Shown piece by piece: positions 1 through 6,939 of a stretch of DNA of 10,741 nucleotides. The position numbers and the translations under genes are program-made. Source of the stretch: Dehalococcoidia bacterium (GTDB lineage Bacteria > Chloroflexota > Dehalococcoidia > JACVQG01 > JAHKAY01); the NCBI GenBank assembly GCA_030740315.1, contig JASLXN010000035.1, positions 1-10,741 of the forward strand. Reading direction: 5' to 3'. The number at the start of each line of letters is the position of its first letter. Within the stretch, counting starts at the first letter, position 1. The notes under the pieces are model-generated. The model was not told the origin of the DNA. It saw only the letters and a program-made list of their open reading frames with translations, and did not search any database.

Positions 1-1
1 A

Positions 2-79
2 GGGCGGGATTCATCACCAGTAGCAATCGCTGTGGACAAGTTGGGAAACGTTCACATCCTGATTCGGGGGTCGGTGTAA
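2..79 (+). CDS. C-terminal end of an unidentified protein (5' partial)
   Basis: An open frame enters from the left edge and ends at TAA 77-79. The 25 visible residues include AIAVDKLGNVHILIRG. Beta-propeller and BNR/sialidase-like repeat proteins often carry strands of the type 'P-x-x-AVD-x-x-GNVHV', so a propeller-like secreted or surface protein is a fair guess. This rests on one repeat-like stretch only. The other two plus frames close quickly or read poorly. The gene is convergent with the nurA-like gene. The family cannot be fixed without the upstream sequence. Confidence 0.45.
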   Translation, partial: GRDSSPVAIAVDKLGNVHILIRGSV

Positions 80-147
80 CTTAGTGGTATTCGGGCAGTA
101 AAATATTTTGTTGTGCCGCAGGCATGCAGGTGATTCGGGATGGCCTA

Positions 148-180
148 TTGCCCTGCGCTATATAGGCGATGGGTGGGCAA
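148..180. repeat. Imperfect inverted repeat in a convergent intergenic region
   Basis: TTGCCC at 148-153 pairs with GGGCAA at 175-180. A CTATATAG palindrome lies between the arms. It sits between the ends of two convergent genes, where a bidirectional termination structure would be expected. The stem is only six base pairs and there is no clear U-tract, so the role is inferred from position. Confidence 0.3.
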
Positions 181-200
181 AAGGCTGGCCAGCAGGCCTT
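179..200 (-). terminator. Candidate intrinsic terminator of the nurA-like gene
   Basis: Read on the minus strand, AAGGC (200-196) pairs with GCCTT (185-181), and TTTT (182-179) overlaps and follows the right arm. The loop contains a self-complementary GGCC pair that could form a competing small hairpin. The first base of the stem is the last base of the nurA stop codon. The stem is short, so termination is plausible but not certain. Confidence 0.35.
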
Positions 201-1399
201 CACACCCAGGGGAGGCGCTTGCTGGCGGACTTGGCCGAGGTGTCGGCGGCCAAGCCCTGCTCCTCGAGCGCCCGGGCCACCAGGGACCAGAACTGCTCCC
301 GGTGGGCACCGGTGAGCACCGCCTGCTCATGTGCCTCCATGAGGGCCACGGGGTAGCCCCGGCCCTTGCGGCAGGAGTCCACCAGCAGGCTGTGGGCCAA
401 CCCCAAAAACACGGGGTCCTGGGCCACCCACCCCGGCACCTCCACGCGGGCTATCTCCTCATCCACATTTATGTAAAAGAAGAACACCTGGTGCTCTCCG
501 TAGTACTGCCGCACCACGGAGGACGATGAAGAGAATATGGGTGAGCGTTCGCCACCGCCGAGAAGGTCGGTGAACAGCATGCGGTCGTCCACCCCGGCCA
601 GGCCGGAGCAGTCTTTGTCCCGGCCCCGGCAGTGCCTGTCACAGTCCGGGGGGTCAAAGGGGCACAGGGAGACACGCAGGGCGTTGACCACATCGGTGCC
701 GGCGGGGCGGCTTATATAGCTGGCCAGGGCCACGGGCCGGCCCTGGGATACGGTCCTCATTCGCTCCAGAGCGGGCAGGAACCCCTTCTCCAATAGAGCC
801 TCCCGGACGAACCCGGGGAACCCCTGCGCGGTCACTCCCCATAGTATGAGGGAGCCATCCAGAAGCCCCAGTACGGGCAGTGAGGGGTCTACCGCCTCCA
901 CCAGCCCGGCCAAGGCCTCGGTCTCCGCCACGGTGCGCTTGAGACCCAGCACGGCCCCCTCCACCGGCTCGTCCCTGATACGGGCGGGGTCCGGGATGGC
1001 CAGGTCAGCATCCTCGCAATACAGGGTGGGGTGGCTTTCCAAACGGGCTGTGGGTGCATCGCCATACTGGATGTGGGCCGTGCCGATGTTGATGAGATGG
1101 CAACGGGCGGGGCTGTGGCGGTCCGACGTCATATGAGAGCCGTCAGCGGCCACCACGGCAAAGGAGGGTGGTATAGCCGGAGGTGGAAAAGCCCCTCTCA
1201 GGCCCTCCTCCACCCCGGCGACCAGCCAGGTGGTGCGGGCAGCGGCAATCCGGCGCTGCAACAAGGGGATATCGGCGCTGGCGCTCTCCAGTGTCTCCCG
1301 GGCCAAGGCCAGCCGCCGCACCCACTCCTGCCGCCCCGCCCGCAGCCGGGAGACCAGGGATTCAATCTGAAGCACCACCTGGTGCAGGTCTAAGGCCAC
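200..1399 (-). CDS. nurA: NurA-domain nuclease
   Basis: This is a protein of about 399 residues of the NurA family, RNase H-like-fold 5'-3' exonucleases that need Mn2+ and, in archaea, work with the HerA translocase on DNA ends. Visible family features are an AADGSH motif (Asp about 86), a second LLDGSL motif (Asp about 181), YISRP near residue 230, and a C-terminal YPVALMEAHEQA block (His about 357). A four-cysteine cluster (residues about 246-264) lies between the catalytic halves. I chose GTG at 1399 (V-A-L-D-L-H-Q) because an extended minus-10 lies inside the reading frame just upstream. A longer TTG start at 1429 has only a weak AAGG site and would include that promoter. No herA partner is in the window. 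The family call is strong; the start is moderately sure. Confidence 0.85.
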   Translation of the reverse strand: MALDLHQVVLQIESLVSRLRAGRQEWVRRLALARETLESASADIPLLQRRIAAARTTWLVAGVEEGLRGAFPPPAIPPSFAVVAADGSHMTSDRHSPARCHLINIGTAHIQYGDAPTARLESHPTLYCEDADLAIPDPARIRDEPVEGAVLGLKRTVAETEALAGLVEAVDPSLPVLGLLDGSLILWGVTAQGFPGFVREALLEKGFLPALERMRTVSQGRPVALASYISRPAGTDVVNALRVSLCPFDPPDCDRHCRGRDKDCSGLAGVDDRMLFTDLLGGGERSPIFSSSSSVVRQYYGEHQVFFFYINVDEEIARVEVPGWVAQDPVFLGLAHSLLVDSCRKGRGYPVALMEAHEQAVLTGAHREQFWSLVARALEEQGLAADTSAKSASKRLPWV

Positions 1400-1407
1400 T
1401 TTACACC

Positions 1408-1436
1408 AGTATAGCACAGTAACTGGCAAGTGGCCT
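1408..1436 (-). promoter_or_regulatory. Extended minus-10 promoter of the nurA-like gene
   Basis: On the minus strand TGC-TATACT occupies 1416-1408, a TGn-extended minus-10. The minus-35 position 17 bp upstream is weak (AGGCCA, 3 of 6 consensus bases), as is common with extended minus-10 sites. The predicted transcript start, near 1401, is about 2 nt before the GTG at 1399, and no Shine-Dalgarno sequence precedes that GTG. This favours leaderless translation. Confidence 0.5.
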
Positions 1437-1557
1437 TTCTGCTAAAATGCCCCAATCTGTATCGGCAATCACCGAACAAGCTAAATTGGTCGTCGCAGGG
1501 ACATATACAAGAATAGATATGAGAAACACCGCTGAGATGCGTTGTCTATACCCTTCC

Positions 1558-1587
1558 TTGCTGGCCCGAAGCCTTTTCTGTTAGAAT
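1558..1587 (+). promoter_or_regulatory. Sigma70-type promoter of the metallo-hydrolase pair
   Basis: TTGCTG (1558-1563), an 18-bp spacer and TAGAAT (1582-1587) preceded by TGT make a plausible extended minus-10 promoter. The predicted start near 1594 leaves a leader of about 20 nt. That leader carries a GGGAGG Shine-Dalgarno site just before ATG 1614. Confidence 0.55.
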
Positions 1588-1613
1588 GGGCCGATATCTA
1601 AAAGGGAGGCAGC

Positions 1614-2510
1614 ATGACCCAGGTCTCGCGGGTAGCCAAGGACATTTTCCACCTCCAAGTACCGTCCGAAAAGCTTACCAGCATATTCACCGTCTACCTG
1701 GTACAAGATGGCGGCGGCGCGCTGATAGAGCCCGGCCCGGCGGCCAACATACCCGGTATCCTGGAGGGCTTCAACCAAATAGGCTTTGACCCCTCCTGCC
1801 TGGAATACATCGTCCCCACCCACATACACATGGACCACGCCGGTGCCTGCGGCCCACTGGCCCAGCAGTTCCCCCAAGCCAAGGTGGTTATCCACCCAGA
1901 TGGGAAACGCCACATGATAGACCCGTCCCGGCTGATAGCCAGCACCAAGATGGCCTTCGGGGACGACTTTGAGGACGCCTACGGCCCCATTCTCCCCATA
2001 CCGGAGGCCCAGATGGTGGTGCCGGAGGACGGGGAGGCCCTCAGACTGGGAGGACGGGAGCTCAAGATGGTCTACTCACCGGGACATGCCTCCCACCACC
2101 TATCTCTATACGACTCCAAGACGGGGGCACTGTTTTGCGGCGAGTCCTTGGGGGTGCCGCCACCAGGCACTCAGGCACCGCTGCCTCATGCCGCGCCCCC
2201 CGGATTCGATATTGAGACCTATCTGGCAACAATGGAGAAGCAGCGGGCACTGAAGCCCAGCATGCTCCTATACTCTCACGGCCATATAGGGAAAGACCCG
2301 GATTCCCTCATCACAGCCGCTAAGCAGAACACCCTAGACTTCGCTGACATAGTGCTGTCCGGCCTCAAGGCGGAGGAGGGTGAGGAGCAGATTGGGCGGC
2401 GGGCCAGGGAACTCATGAAACGGGTAAGCGGAATTGTGGACGAGCGCATAATGCTAAATATGACAGTTGCCGGTTTCCTGTTCTACTATCGTAAAAGGGG
2501 CTTAGCATGA
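1614..2510 (+). CDS. MBL-fold metallo-hydrolase (glyoxalase II-like superfamily)
   Basis: This 298-residue protein belongs to the metallo-beta-lactamase superfamily and is probably a cytoplasmic hydrolase; the substrate is unknown. The metal-binding motif T-H-I-H-M-D-H is at His70, His72, Asp74 and His75. The next ligand is in SPGHASHH (His158), and a late YSHGH supplies a candidate last histidine (His222 or His224). The usual bridging aspartate of the G-D motif is replaced: the local sequence is FCGES, with Glu177. The C-terminal 70 residues are an added helical region (rich in Glu, Arg and Lys) beyond the minimal fold. The start ATG has a strong AGGGAGG site. It overlaps the next gene by four bases (ATGA), so the two are probably translationally coupled. 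No signal peptide is visible. Family certain, function open. Confidence 0.85.
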   Translation: MTQVSRVAKDIFHLQVPSEKLTSIFTVYLVQDGGGALIEPGPAANIPGILEGFNQIGFDPSCLEYIVPTHIHMDHAGACGPLAQQFPQAKVVIHPDGKRHMIDPSRLIASTKMAFGDDFEDAYGPILPIPEAQMVVPEDGEALRLGGRELKMVYSPGHASHHLSLYDSKTGALFCGESLGVPPPGTQAPLPHAAPPGFDIETYLATMEKQRALKPSMLLYSHGHIGKDPDSLITAAKQNTLDFADIVLSGLKAEEGEEQIGRRARELMKRVSGIVDERIMLNMTVAGFLFYYRKRGLA

Positions 2511-3160
2511 ATCAGAACCTCATTCTCAAGGGGCTGGAGGTAGGCCCCTTCATGTCCAATTGCTTTATCGTGGGTTCCCGCCAGAGCAAAAAAGGGGTCA
2601 TAGTAGACCCTGGCGCTGACGCCCCGGATATCCTCCGTGAGGCACAAACGGACGGGCTTGATATCCAACTGGTAGTCATCACACATGGACATGTGGACCA
2701 TATCTCCGCCGCTGCGGCTGTAAAAGAGGCCACCGGGGCCAGGGTGGCCGTTCACAAAGACGATGCCCAGCAGATGCTGAGCGGCCATAGCTCCGCAGCC
2801 AGCATGTTCGGGATGCGCTTTGACCCACCTCCCGAGCCTGACCGCCTGCTGGAGGACGGGGAGAAGATAGAGGTAGATGGCCTCAGCTTCGTGGTGCTGC
2901 ATACCCCAGGCCACAGCCTGGGCGGTATATGCCTCTATGGGGAGGGCGTGGTTTTCACTGGGGATACACTGTTCAACCTCAGTATAGGCCGGTTTGACTT
3001 GCCCGGCGGCGATGGCCCGCTGCTGGTCAGCAACATACACGCCAAACTCATGGTGCTGCCCGAAGAGACGATAGTGCTACCAGGTCATGGCCCGCAGAGC
3101 ACCATCGGGCACGAAAAGCAGTGGAACCCGTTCCTCAAAGAGAACTTCCTGGAGTTATGA
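2507..3160 (+). CDS. MBL-fold hydrolase of the hydroxyacylglutathione hydrolase / YcbL type
   Basis: This 217-residue protein is a compact glyoxalase II-like metallo-hydrolase with a complete dinuclear metal site. It shows T-H-G-H-V-D-H (His60, His62, Asp64, His65), TPGHS (His136), FTGDTLF (bridging Asp153) and LPGHGP (His194). Its length matches type II/YcbL-like enzymes, which lack the C-terminal substrate domain of classical glyoxalase II. Such enzymes hydrolyse thioesters such as S-lactoylglutathione analogues; the actual substrate here is not shown. The ATG overlaps the stop of the preceding metallo-hydrolase by four bases, and a GGGG stretch upstream may act as its ribosome site. The pair looks like a tandem duplication that diverged, since the upstream copy alone has an altered bridging residue and a C-terminal extension. 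Confidence 0.88.
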   Translation: MNQNLILKGLEVGPFMSNCFIVGSRQSKKGVIVDPGADAPDILREAQTDGLDIQLVVITHGHVDHISAAAAVKEATGARVAVHKDDAQQMLSGHSSAASMFGMRFDPPPEPDRLLEDGEKIEVDGLSFVVLHTPGHSLGGICLYGEGVVFTGDTLFNLSIGRFDLPGGDGPLLVSNIHAKLMVLPEETIVLPGHGPQSTIGHEKQWNPFLKENFLEL

Positions 3161-3185
3161 GTTGCCCCACATACCTTACCGCCAG

Positions 3186-3215
3186 TTGACTAATCCGCCA
3201 GCACCGCTGTAGAAT
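3186..3215 (+). promoter_or_regulatory. Strong sigma70-type promoter of the CoA-transferase gene
   Basis: TTGACT (3186-3191), an 18-bp spacer and TAGAAT (3210-3215) each match the consensus at five of six bases. The predicted start near 3222 gives a leader of about 24 nt with an AGGAGG site at 3235-3240, five bases before ATG 3246. This makes the CoA-transferase a unit separate from the metallo-hydrolases, although the gap is only about 85 bp. Confidence 0.65.
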
Positions 3216-3245
3216 CTGACACAACACACCGCTCAGGAGGGAAAA

Positions 3246-4463
3246 ATGGCAGGTCCGTTAGAAGGCATAAAGATACTGGAATGGGCCATGTATCACAATG
3301 GCCCGGCTGCCGGGTATATGCTGGGAGACCTGGGGGCCGAGGTGATAAAGATTGAACAGCCGGTAACCGGTGACTACTGCCGTGGTGTACAGAGCATGTT
3401 TGACTCCGGTATGGGAATCCCAGGGGGCGGCAACGCCCAATTTGAAACCGCTAACCGCAACAAGAAGGGGATAATATTGGACTTGCATCAGGAATCGGGA
3501 CGGCAAGTCCTTTACAAACTGGTGGAAACGGCTGACGTGTTTTACACCAACTTCCGCAAGAGTGTCGCCCAGAAGCTCAAGGTGGACTATGCCTCCTTGA
3601 AGCAGCACAACCCCAAGCTCATCTACGCGGACAATTCGGCATATGGCAACAACGGACAGTGGAGCGGGAAACGGGGATTTGACCCGGTGGCCCAGGCCCT
3701 GTCCGGGGCCATGTGGATGTTCGGCGACCGCGATGATACAGAGCCATCCATGGCTGTAGGCGGCATATTTGACCAGACAGGGGCCACTCTGCTGGCTTAC
3801 GGCATCATGGCTGCGCTGCTGGCGCGGGAGCGCACCGGGGTAGCCCAGGAGATTGAGTGCTCTCTCCTTGGTGGCGGCATCCACATGCAAGCTATCAATG
3901 TTAACGCACACCTGTGGCGGGGCAGGGGAATGGCCCGCCATTCTCGCAAGCGGGCTCGTTCCACTATGTCAAACTATTACAAATGCGCGGATGATAAATG
4001 GATGCTGCTCACCGAGCCCCAGTCTGAGCGCTTCTGGCATGATTTCTGCACCGCCCTGAATATGCCTGAAGTGGAGACTCACCCCAAATACGCCACTCCT
4101 GACGCCCGCAAGGAAAACTACGCCGAAATGAACAGCATCGTGGAGAATGTCTTTGCCACCAAGACCCGCCAAGAATGGCTGGATATCCTGGGGCAGTATC
4201 AGTTCGCCCACGCACCGATTTTTGACTACGATGAAATGTCCGAAGACCCCCAGGTGCTGGGCAACGAATACCTGGTGGAGATGGACCACCCTACCATGGG
4301 CAAGGTCAAGACCTTAGGGTTCCCAGTTAAGTTCTCCGAGACTCCCGCTCGTATTCAGAGCCCAGCCCCTGAGTTCGGGCAGCATACCGAAGATGTGCTG
4401 TTGGAGGCCGGCTACTCCTGGGAGGACATCGCCGTACTTCGTGAACGGGGGGCACTCGGATAG
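3246..4463 (+). CDS. Family III CoA-transferase (CaiB/BaiF type)
   Basis: At 405 residues this has the normal length of a family III CoA-transferase, which moves coenzyme A between carboxylic acids through an aspartyl-CoA thioester. The N-terminal block contains LEWAMYHNGPAAGYMLGDLG followed by AEVIKIEQP, typical of the family. N-R-N-K-K-G near residues 70-75 and GFDPVAQALSGAM at 144-156 are also characteristic. The likely catalytic aspartate is Asp176 in GGIFDQTGA, followed by the usual AALLARERTG helix. The acyl substrates cannot be read from sequence. Environmental Chloroflexota often carry many paralogues of this family, thought to serve degradation of diverse organic acids. It has its own promoter and a perfect AGGAGG site. 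The 3' end abuts an antisense hppA remnant, whose frame extends into its last codons. Confidence 0.92.
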   Translation: MAGPLEGIKILEWAMYHNGPAAGYMLGDLGAEVIKIEQPVTGDYCRGVQSMFDSGMGIPGGGNAQFETANRNKKGIILDLHQESGRQVLYKLVETADVFYTNFRKSVAQKLKVDYASLKQHNPKLIYADNSAYGNNGQWSGKRGFDPVAQALSGAMWMFGDRDDTEPSMAVGGIFDQTGATLLAYGIMAALLARERTGVAQEIECSLLGGGIHMQAINVNAHLWRGRGMARHSRKRARSTMSNYYKCADDKWMLLTEPQSERFWHDFCTALNMPEVETHPKYATPDARKENYAEMNSIVENVFATKTRQEWLDILGQYQFAHAPIFDYDEMSEDPQVLGNEYLVEMDHPTMGKVKTLGFPVKFSETPARIQSPAPEFGQHTEDVLLEAGYSWEDIAVLRERGALG

Positions 4464-4741
4464 GATATAAACAGGGGTGCCATCACCAGAGTCACCGTGG
4501 CCAGAAGCTTCACCAGAGCACGCAGCGATGGCCCGACGGTATCCTTCACGCAGCCATCACCCACCCTGTCTCCCACAATAGCGGCCTCATGGGTAGGAGA
4601 GCTTTTCTCCACACTGGCCTAAATTCCTTCTCCCACCTGCTCCCATGACTCAATGAGCTTCTGGGCGTTGCCTCAGGCGCCACCCCCGCTGTTCATAAAC
4701 GAGACCAGCATGATGCCACCAACTAGCACCTCCGGCGCTAA
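4464..4741 (-). pseudogene. hppA: Decayed C-terminal remnant of a membrane-bound pyrophosphatase
   Basis: Translating the minus strand from 4741 to 4464 gives about 93 codons in one frame that resemble the C-terminus of H+/Na+-translocating pyrophosphatases. In order they are a membrane-helix piece ending in SFMNSGGGA, then GNAQKLIE (family: AWDNAKKYIE), then HEAAIVGDRVGD (family: H-x-AAVVGDTVGD), KDTVGPSLRALVKL and a final VTLVMAPLF helix. Two in-frame stops interrupt it: TGA at 4675-4673, where the family has tryptophan, and TAG at 4621-4619. The conserved D-P-F-K-D catalytic segment has become D-G-C-V-K-D. About ten codons seem missing in the first helix, and no upstream two-thirds of the gene is present. 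It is a dead, truncated copy. Confidence 0.75.
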
Positions 4742-4863
4742 AGGAAGTGTTAACTCCTCTCTTGCTTCTCAGTTTCTGATTCTGTAACCCGGCAACCACG
4801 CATAGGCGTACGGCTGAGTCGGCAGCACGGCAAACCAAGACACAAGACACCGTTAAAAGCTCT
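4742..4863. other. Intergenic spacer with no recognised gene
   Basis: Together with the hppA remnant this fills the 430-bp gap between the convergent CoA-transferase and translin-family genes. I looked for further hppA codons in the minus frames and for a tRNA, and recognised neither. It is probably decayed DNA from the same lost gene or plain spacer. Confidence 0.4.
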
Positions 4864-4896
4864 GTACCATATCACAGGTGCTAATATGAATGGTAC
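4864..4896 (-). terminator. Hairpin terminator candidate after the translin-family gene
   Basis: GTACCAT (4864-4870) and ATGGTAC (4890-4896) form a perfect 7-bp stem around a 19-nt loop. On the minus strand the stem begins with the last base of the translin-family stop codon (TAG 4898-4896). The downstream tail reads AGAGCTTTTAA, with a short U-run. It fits a weak intrinsic terminator for the four-gene operon. Confidence 0.45.
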
Positions 4897-5552
4897 TACG
4901 CCGACAGTCCCAGCCTCTCCTCCAGAGCAGCCATCTGGGCCTGCAGGTTTTTTTGCTCAGAGGCCACCGTCAGGTCTCCCCGGGTCTTCTCCAACACCCC
5001 CCGGACCATATCGGTGGTGCGCCTGAGGCCGCCGGTAAGGGCATCCGGAAAATCCATCGTAACCAGCACTCCATAGATGTCATCCATAGCAGACAGCAAC
5101 TCCTCGGAGCGGGACAAATCAGACCGCCGGATGCCGTCCAGCAGATAGCGGCGGAGCTCCCCAGCCGCCTCCCCCATCCCATTTAGGTAGGCTGGCAGGG
5201 AAACACCCAGCTCTTCGGGACTGGGCAGGTGGCTGCCTACCACAAGCGAAAGCGTGAGGCACCCCTCGGCATACTCCCTCTGTGCAGTCTGGACATACCC
5301 CGTCCCGGAGAGGTCAGAGAAATCGGCAATAGCTTCCGACATCTCTTGCAACAGGTTGCGAGCCTGGCCCAGCAGTTCCCGGGCCAGTTCTTGTTCTTGT
5401 CGGTGGACGGCCCGTATGCTGGCGGAGCAGTGACGCACCGTCTCCCGGCTCAGGCTCAAGGTGCGCTCCCGGGCCTTATCTTTAACCGAGAGTCCCTGGC
5501 GCGCTTTTTCAGCTATGTCCTCCAAGCGGGAGGTCAACTCACTGGATGCCAT
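4896..5552 (-). CDS. Translin-family protein (bacterial)
   Basis: This 218-residue, almost all-helical protein matches the translin/TRAX family, nucleic-acid-binding proteins that assemble into hollow octamers; eukaryotic TRAX and some archaeal members are RNases. Visible family features are IRAVHRQEQE near residues 46-55, REYAEG at 92-97, LPSPEELGVSLPAYLNGMGE followed by AAGELRR (ending near residue 135), MDFPDALTGGLRRTTD near 166-181, and the C-terminal EKTRGDLT. The acidic residues Glu93 and Glu96, plus Glu128 and Glu132, sit where TRAX has its catalytic acidic cluster, with Glu in place of one Asp. I chose ATG 5552 because a perfect GAGGAGG site lies six bases upstream; a TTG at 5567 would run through that site. 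Its start overlaps the end of the broken thiE by 14 bases, so it is the last gene of the fmdB-fmdB-thiE operon. Role inferred: RNA processing or binding. Confidence 0.85.
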   Translation of the reverse strand: MASSELTSRLEDIAEKARQGLSVKDKARERTLSLSRETVRHCSASIRAVHRQEQELARELLGQARNLLQEMSEAIADFSDLSGTGYVQTAQREYAEGCLTLSLVVGSHLPSPEELGVSLPAYLNGMGEAAGELRRYLLDGIRRSDLSRSEELLSAMDDIYGVLVTMDFPDALTGGLRRTTDMVRGVLEKTRGDLTVASEQKNLQAQMAALEERLGLSA

Positions 5553-6580
5553 TTTTGGCCTCCTCAATGGCTATTATCAAATCTGCGGTGGCCCTCTCCG
5601 CATCGGGCGCACCCAGGACGGCGTTAATGACCGCAATGGAGTCGACGCCGGCACGCACCACCTAGCCTACATTATCCCTGTTGATGCCTCCTATAGCCAC
5701 CACCGGCAGTGATACGGCATCCCTGATCTCGTGCAGAGCCTCTAGCCCTTTTATTACCGCTTCCGCTTTGGAAGTGGTTGGAAACATGGCCCCCACGGCC
5801 ACATAGTCGGCCCCACCCTCTTTGAGCGGTCAGGGACTGTGCCCTGGTCTTGGCGGAGACGCCCAACAGGCTGTCCACGGGCAAAAGGTGCCGGGCAAGC
5901 GGCACCAGAATATCGGTCTGCCCCACATGAAGTCCCTGAGCGCCGCTGGCGAGCACAAGATCCAAGTGGTCGTTGACCAGAAACACCCCGCCGGCAGCAG
6001 CACACTGCGCTGCCATGTCCTGGCAGATAGGCAGCAGCACCCCTTTGTCCCTCGCTTTATCCCTAAGCTGTACCACACGGGCGCCTCCATTCAGCACCTG
6101 GCGGCAGACCTGGGAATCGTCCCGACCCTTCAGAAAATCGGTGTCTATGATGACATACAGCCCGGAAATATTTTTCCGGGCTTCCTGATGCGCCAGACAG
6201 AACATCATCCTTTTTCCCAAGGCGTACATCTCGAAGCGGGCCTCCTGGAAGGCATGTGCAGGACCCAGCGAGCTGGGAAGCTGGGCCAACTCTTCCAGCA
6301 CTCCCAACCTCTCCTGCACCCTCTTGGCGTTGGCGTTTACCACATCGCCTAATGTCGCTCGTCCCATTGGTTCCGCCCCGGCCCCCACATCCCCACCAGC
6401 ATCCCTTGCTGACATCAGTTGCGTGTTGACGGGCTGCCCCACTCCCCGAACACGGCGCCGTAATACACGGACCCTTTCCGTCAAGGGAGTGTCGTTGAGG
6501 CTGAAACGGGCCACATCCTCCGGCACCCGCAGGCCTTCCGCTGCCCGATCCAAGTTGGCGTCTAAGACCCTGAAGGTCAT
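5539..6580 (-). pseudogene. thiE: ThiD2-ThiE fusion (thiamine-phosphate synthase), broken by a frameshift and a stop
   Basis: The intact protein would join an N-terminal ThiD2-like helical domain (residues about 1-135, opening with LDANLDRAAEGLRV) to thiamine-phosphate synthase, which couples HMP-pyrophosphate to the thiazole phosphate. ThiE motifs visible are VVQLRDKARDKG, FLVNDHLDL, GLHVGQTD and LLGVSAKT, then, in another frame, GADYVAVGAMFPTTSKAEAV, PVVAIGGIN and SIAVINAV. One extra base in the A-run at 5823-5821 shifts the frame, so translation ends at 5672. The restored frame is also cut by TAG at 5664-5662, after GGINRDNVG, before reaching its natural stop at 5541-5539. The ThiD2 part has lost conserved residues (EGLRVPED instead of L/I before ED; LRRRV where LRH is usual). 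ATG 6580 overlaps the upstream gene's stop. No thiamine riboswitch is seen. Confidence 0.85.
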
Positions 6581-6936
6581 AGCTCGCCCAAGTTGGGTTT
6601 GAGGTCTTTGGCCGCCCCGGGTAGGTCTCCCTCCCGAGCGCCCTTAATCATATCCTGCACCTGGGACGGCATGTCCATGCCCATCTGCTGGAACCGCTTC
6701 TCCACCCAGCGGCCGATATTACGGGGGTCTTTATTGTAGTCTGCCCCGGGGCGGTCGGGGTCTCCAGAGCTTTCGTGAACAGACTGTATTGAGCGGTGAT
6801 AGGCAAAAGAAGATATAATTCTGGAGACCTGTCCGCCACAGGCGGGGCAAGTGGGGGAAATGCTCTGGGAAAAGCTGCGCTGAAAGACGGTGGTCTTGTG
6901 CTGGCACTGGGAGCATAGAAACTCGTAAATAGGCAC
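6577..6936 (-). CDS. FmdB-family zinc-ribbon protein (second copy)
   Basis: This 119-residue protein opens with MPIYEFLCSQCQHK, the FmdB-type zinc ribbon, with zinc ligands Cys8, Cys11, Cys30 and Cys33. The family is named after a regulator of formamidase, but most members are of unknown function and may be regulators or RNA/ribosome-linked factors. The tail carries YNKDPRNIGRWVEKRF and an acidic/basic helix around MIKGAREGDLPG. GTG at 6936 is taken as the start because it sets the universal MPIYEF opening; it lies three bases after the stop of the first copy. Its stop overlaps the thiE start (ATGA). The arrangement points to one transcript. Confidence 0.82.
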   Translation of the reverse strand: MPIYEFLCSQCQHKTTVFQRSFSQSISPTCPACGGQVSRIISSFAYHRSIQSVHESSGDPDRPGADYNKDPRNIGRWVEKRFQQMGMDMPSQVQDMIKGAREGDLPGAAKDLKPNLGEL

Positions 6937-6939
6937 GGG

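Noticed and set aside
1440..1448. TGC-TAAAAT, an extended minus-10-like site on the plus strand
   Set aside because: No minus-35 at a suitable distance and no gene at the right place; the nearer promoter at 1558-1587 fits the MBL gene.
1447..1584. A 45-codon plus-strand frame (MPQSVSAITEQ...) in the nurA/MBL intergenic region
   Set aside because: No ribosome site, no recognisable motif, and it runs through the promoter of the metallo-hydrolase gene; the divergent promoters explain this space better.
3258..3941. A 227-codon minus-strand open frame opposite the CoA-transferase
   Set aside because: It mirrors the codon pattern of the CoA-transferase, has no motif or ribosome site, and the sense gene is unmistakable.
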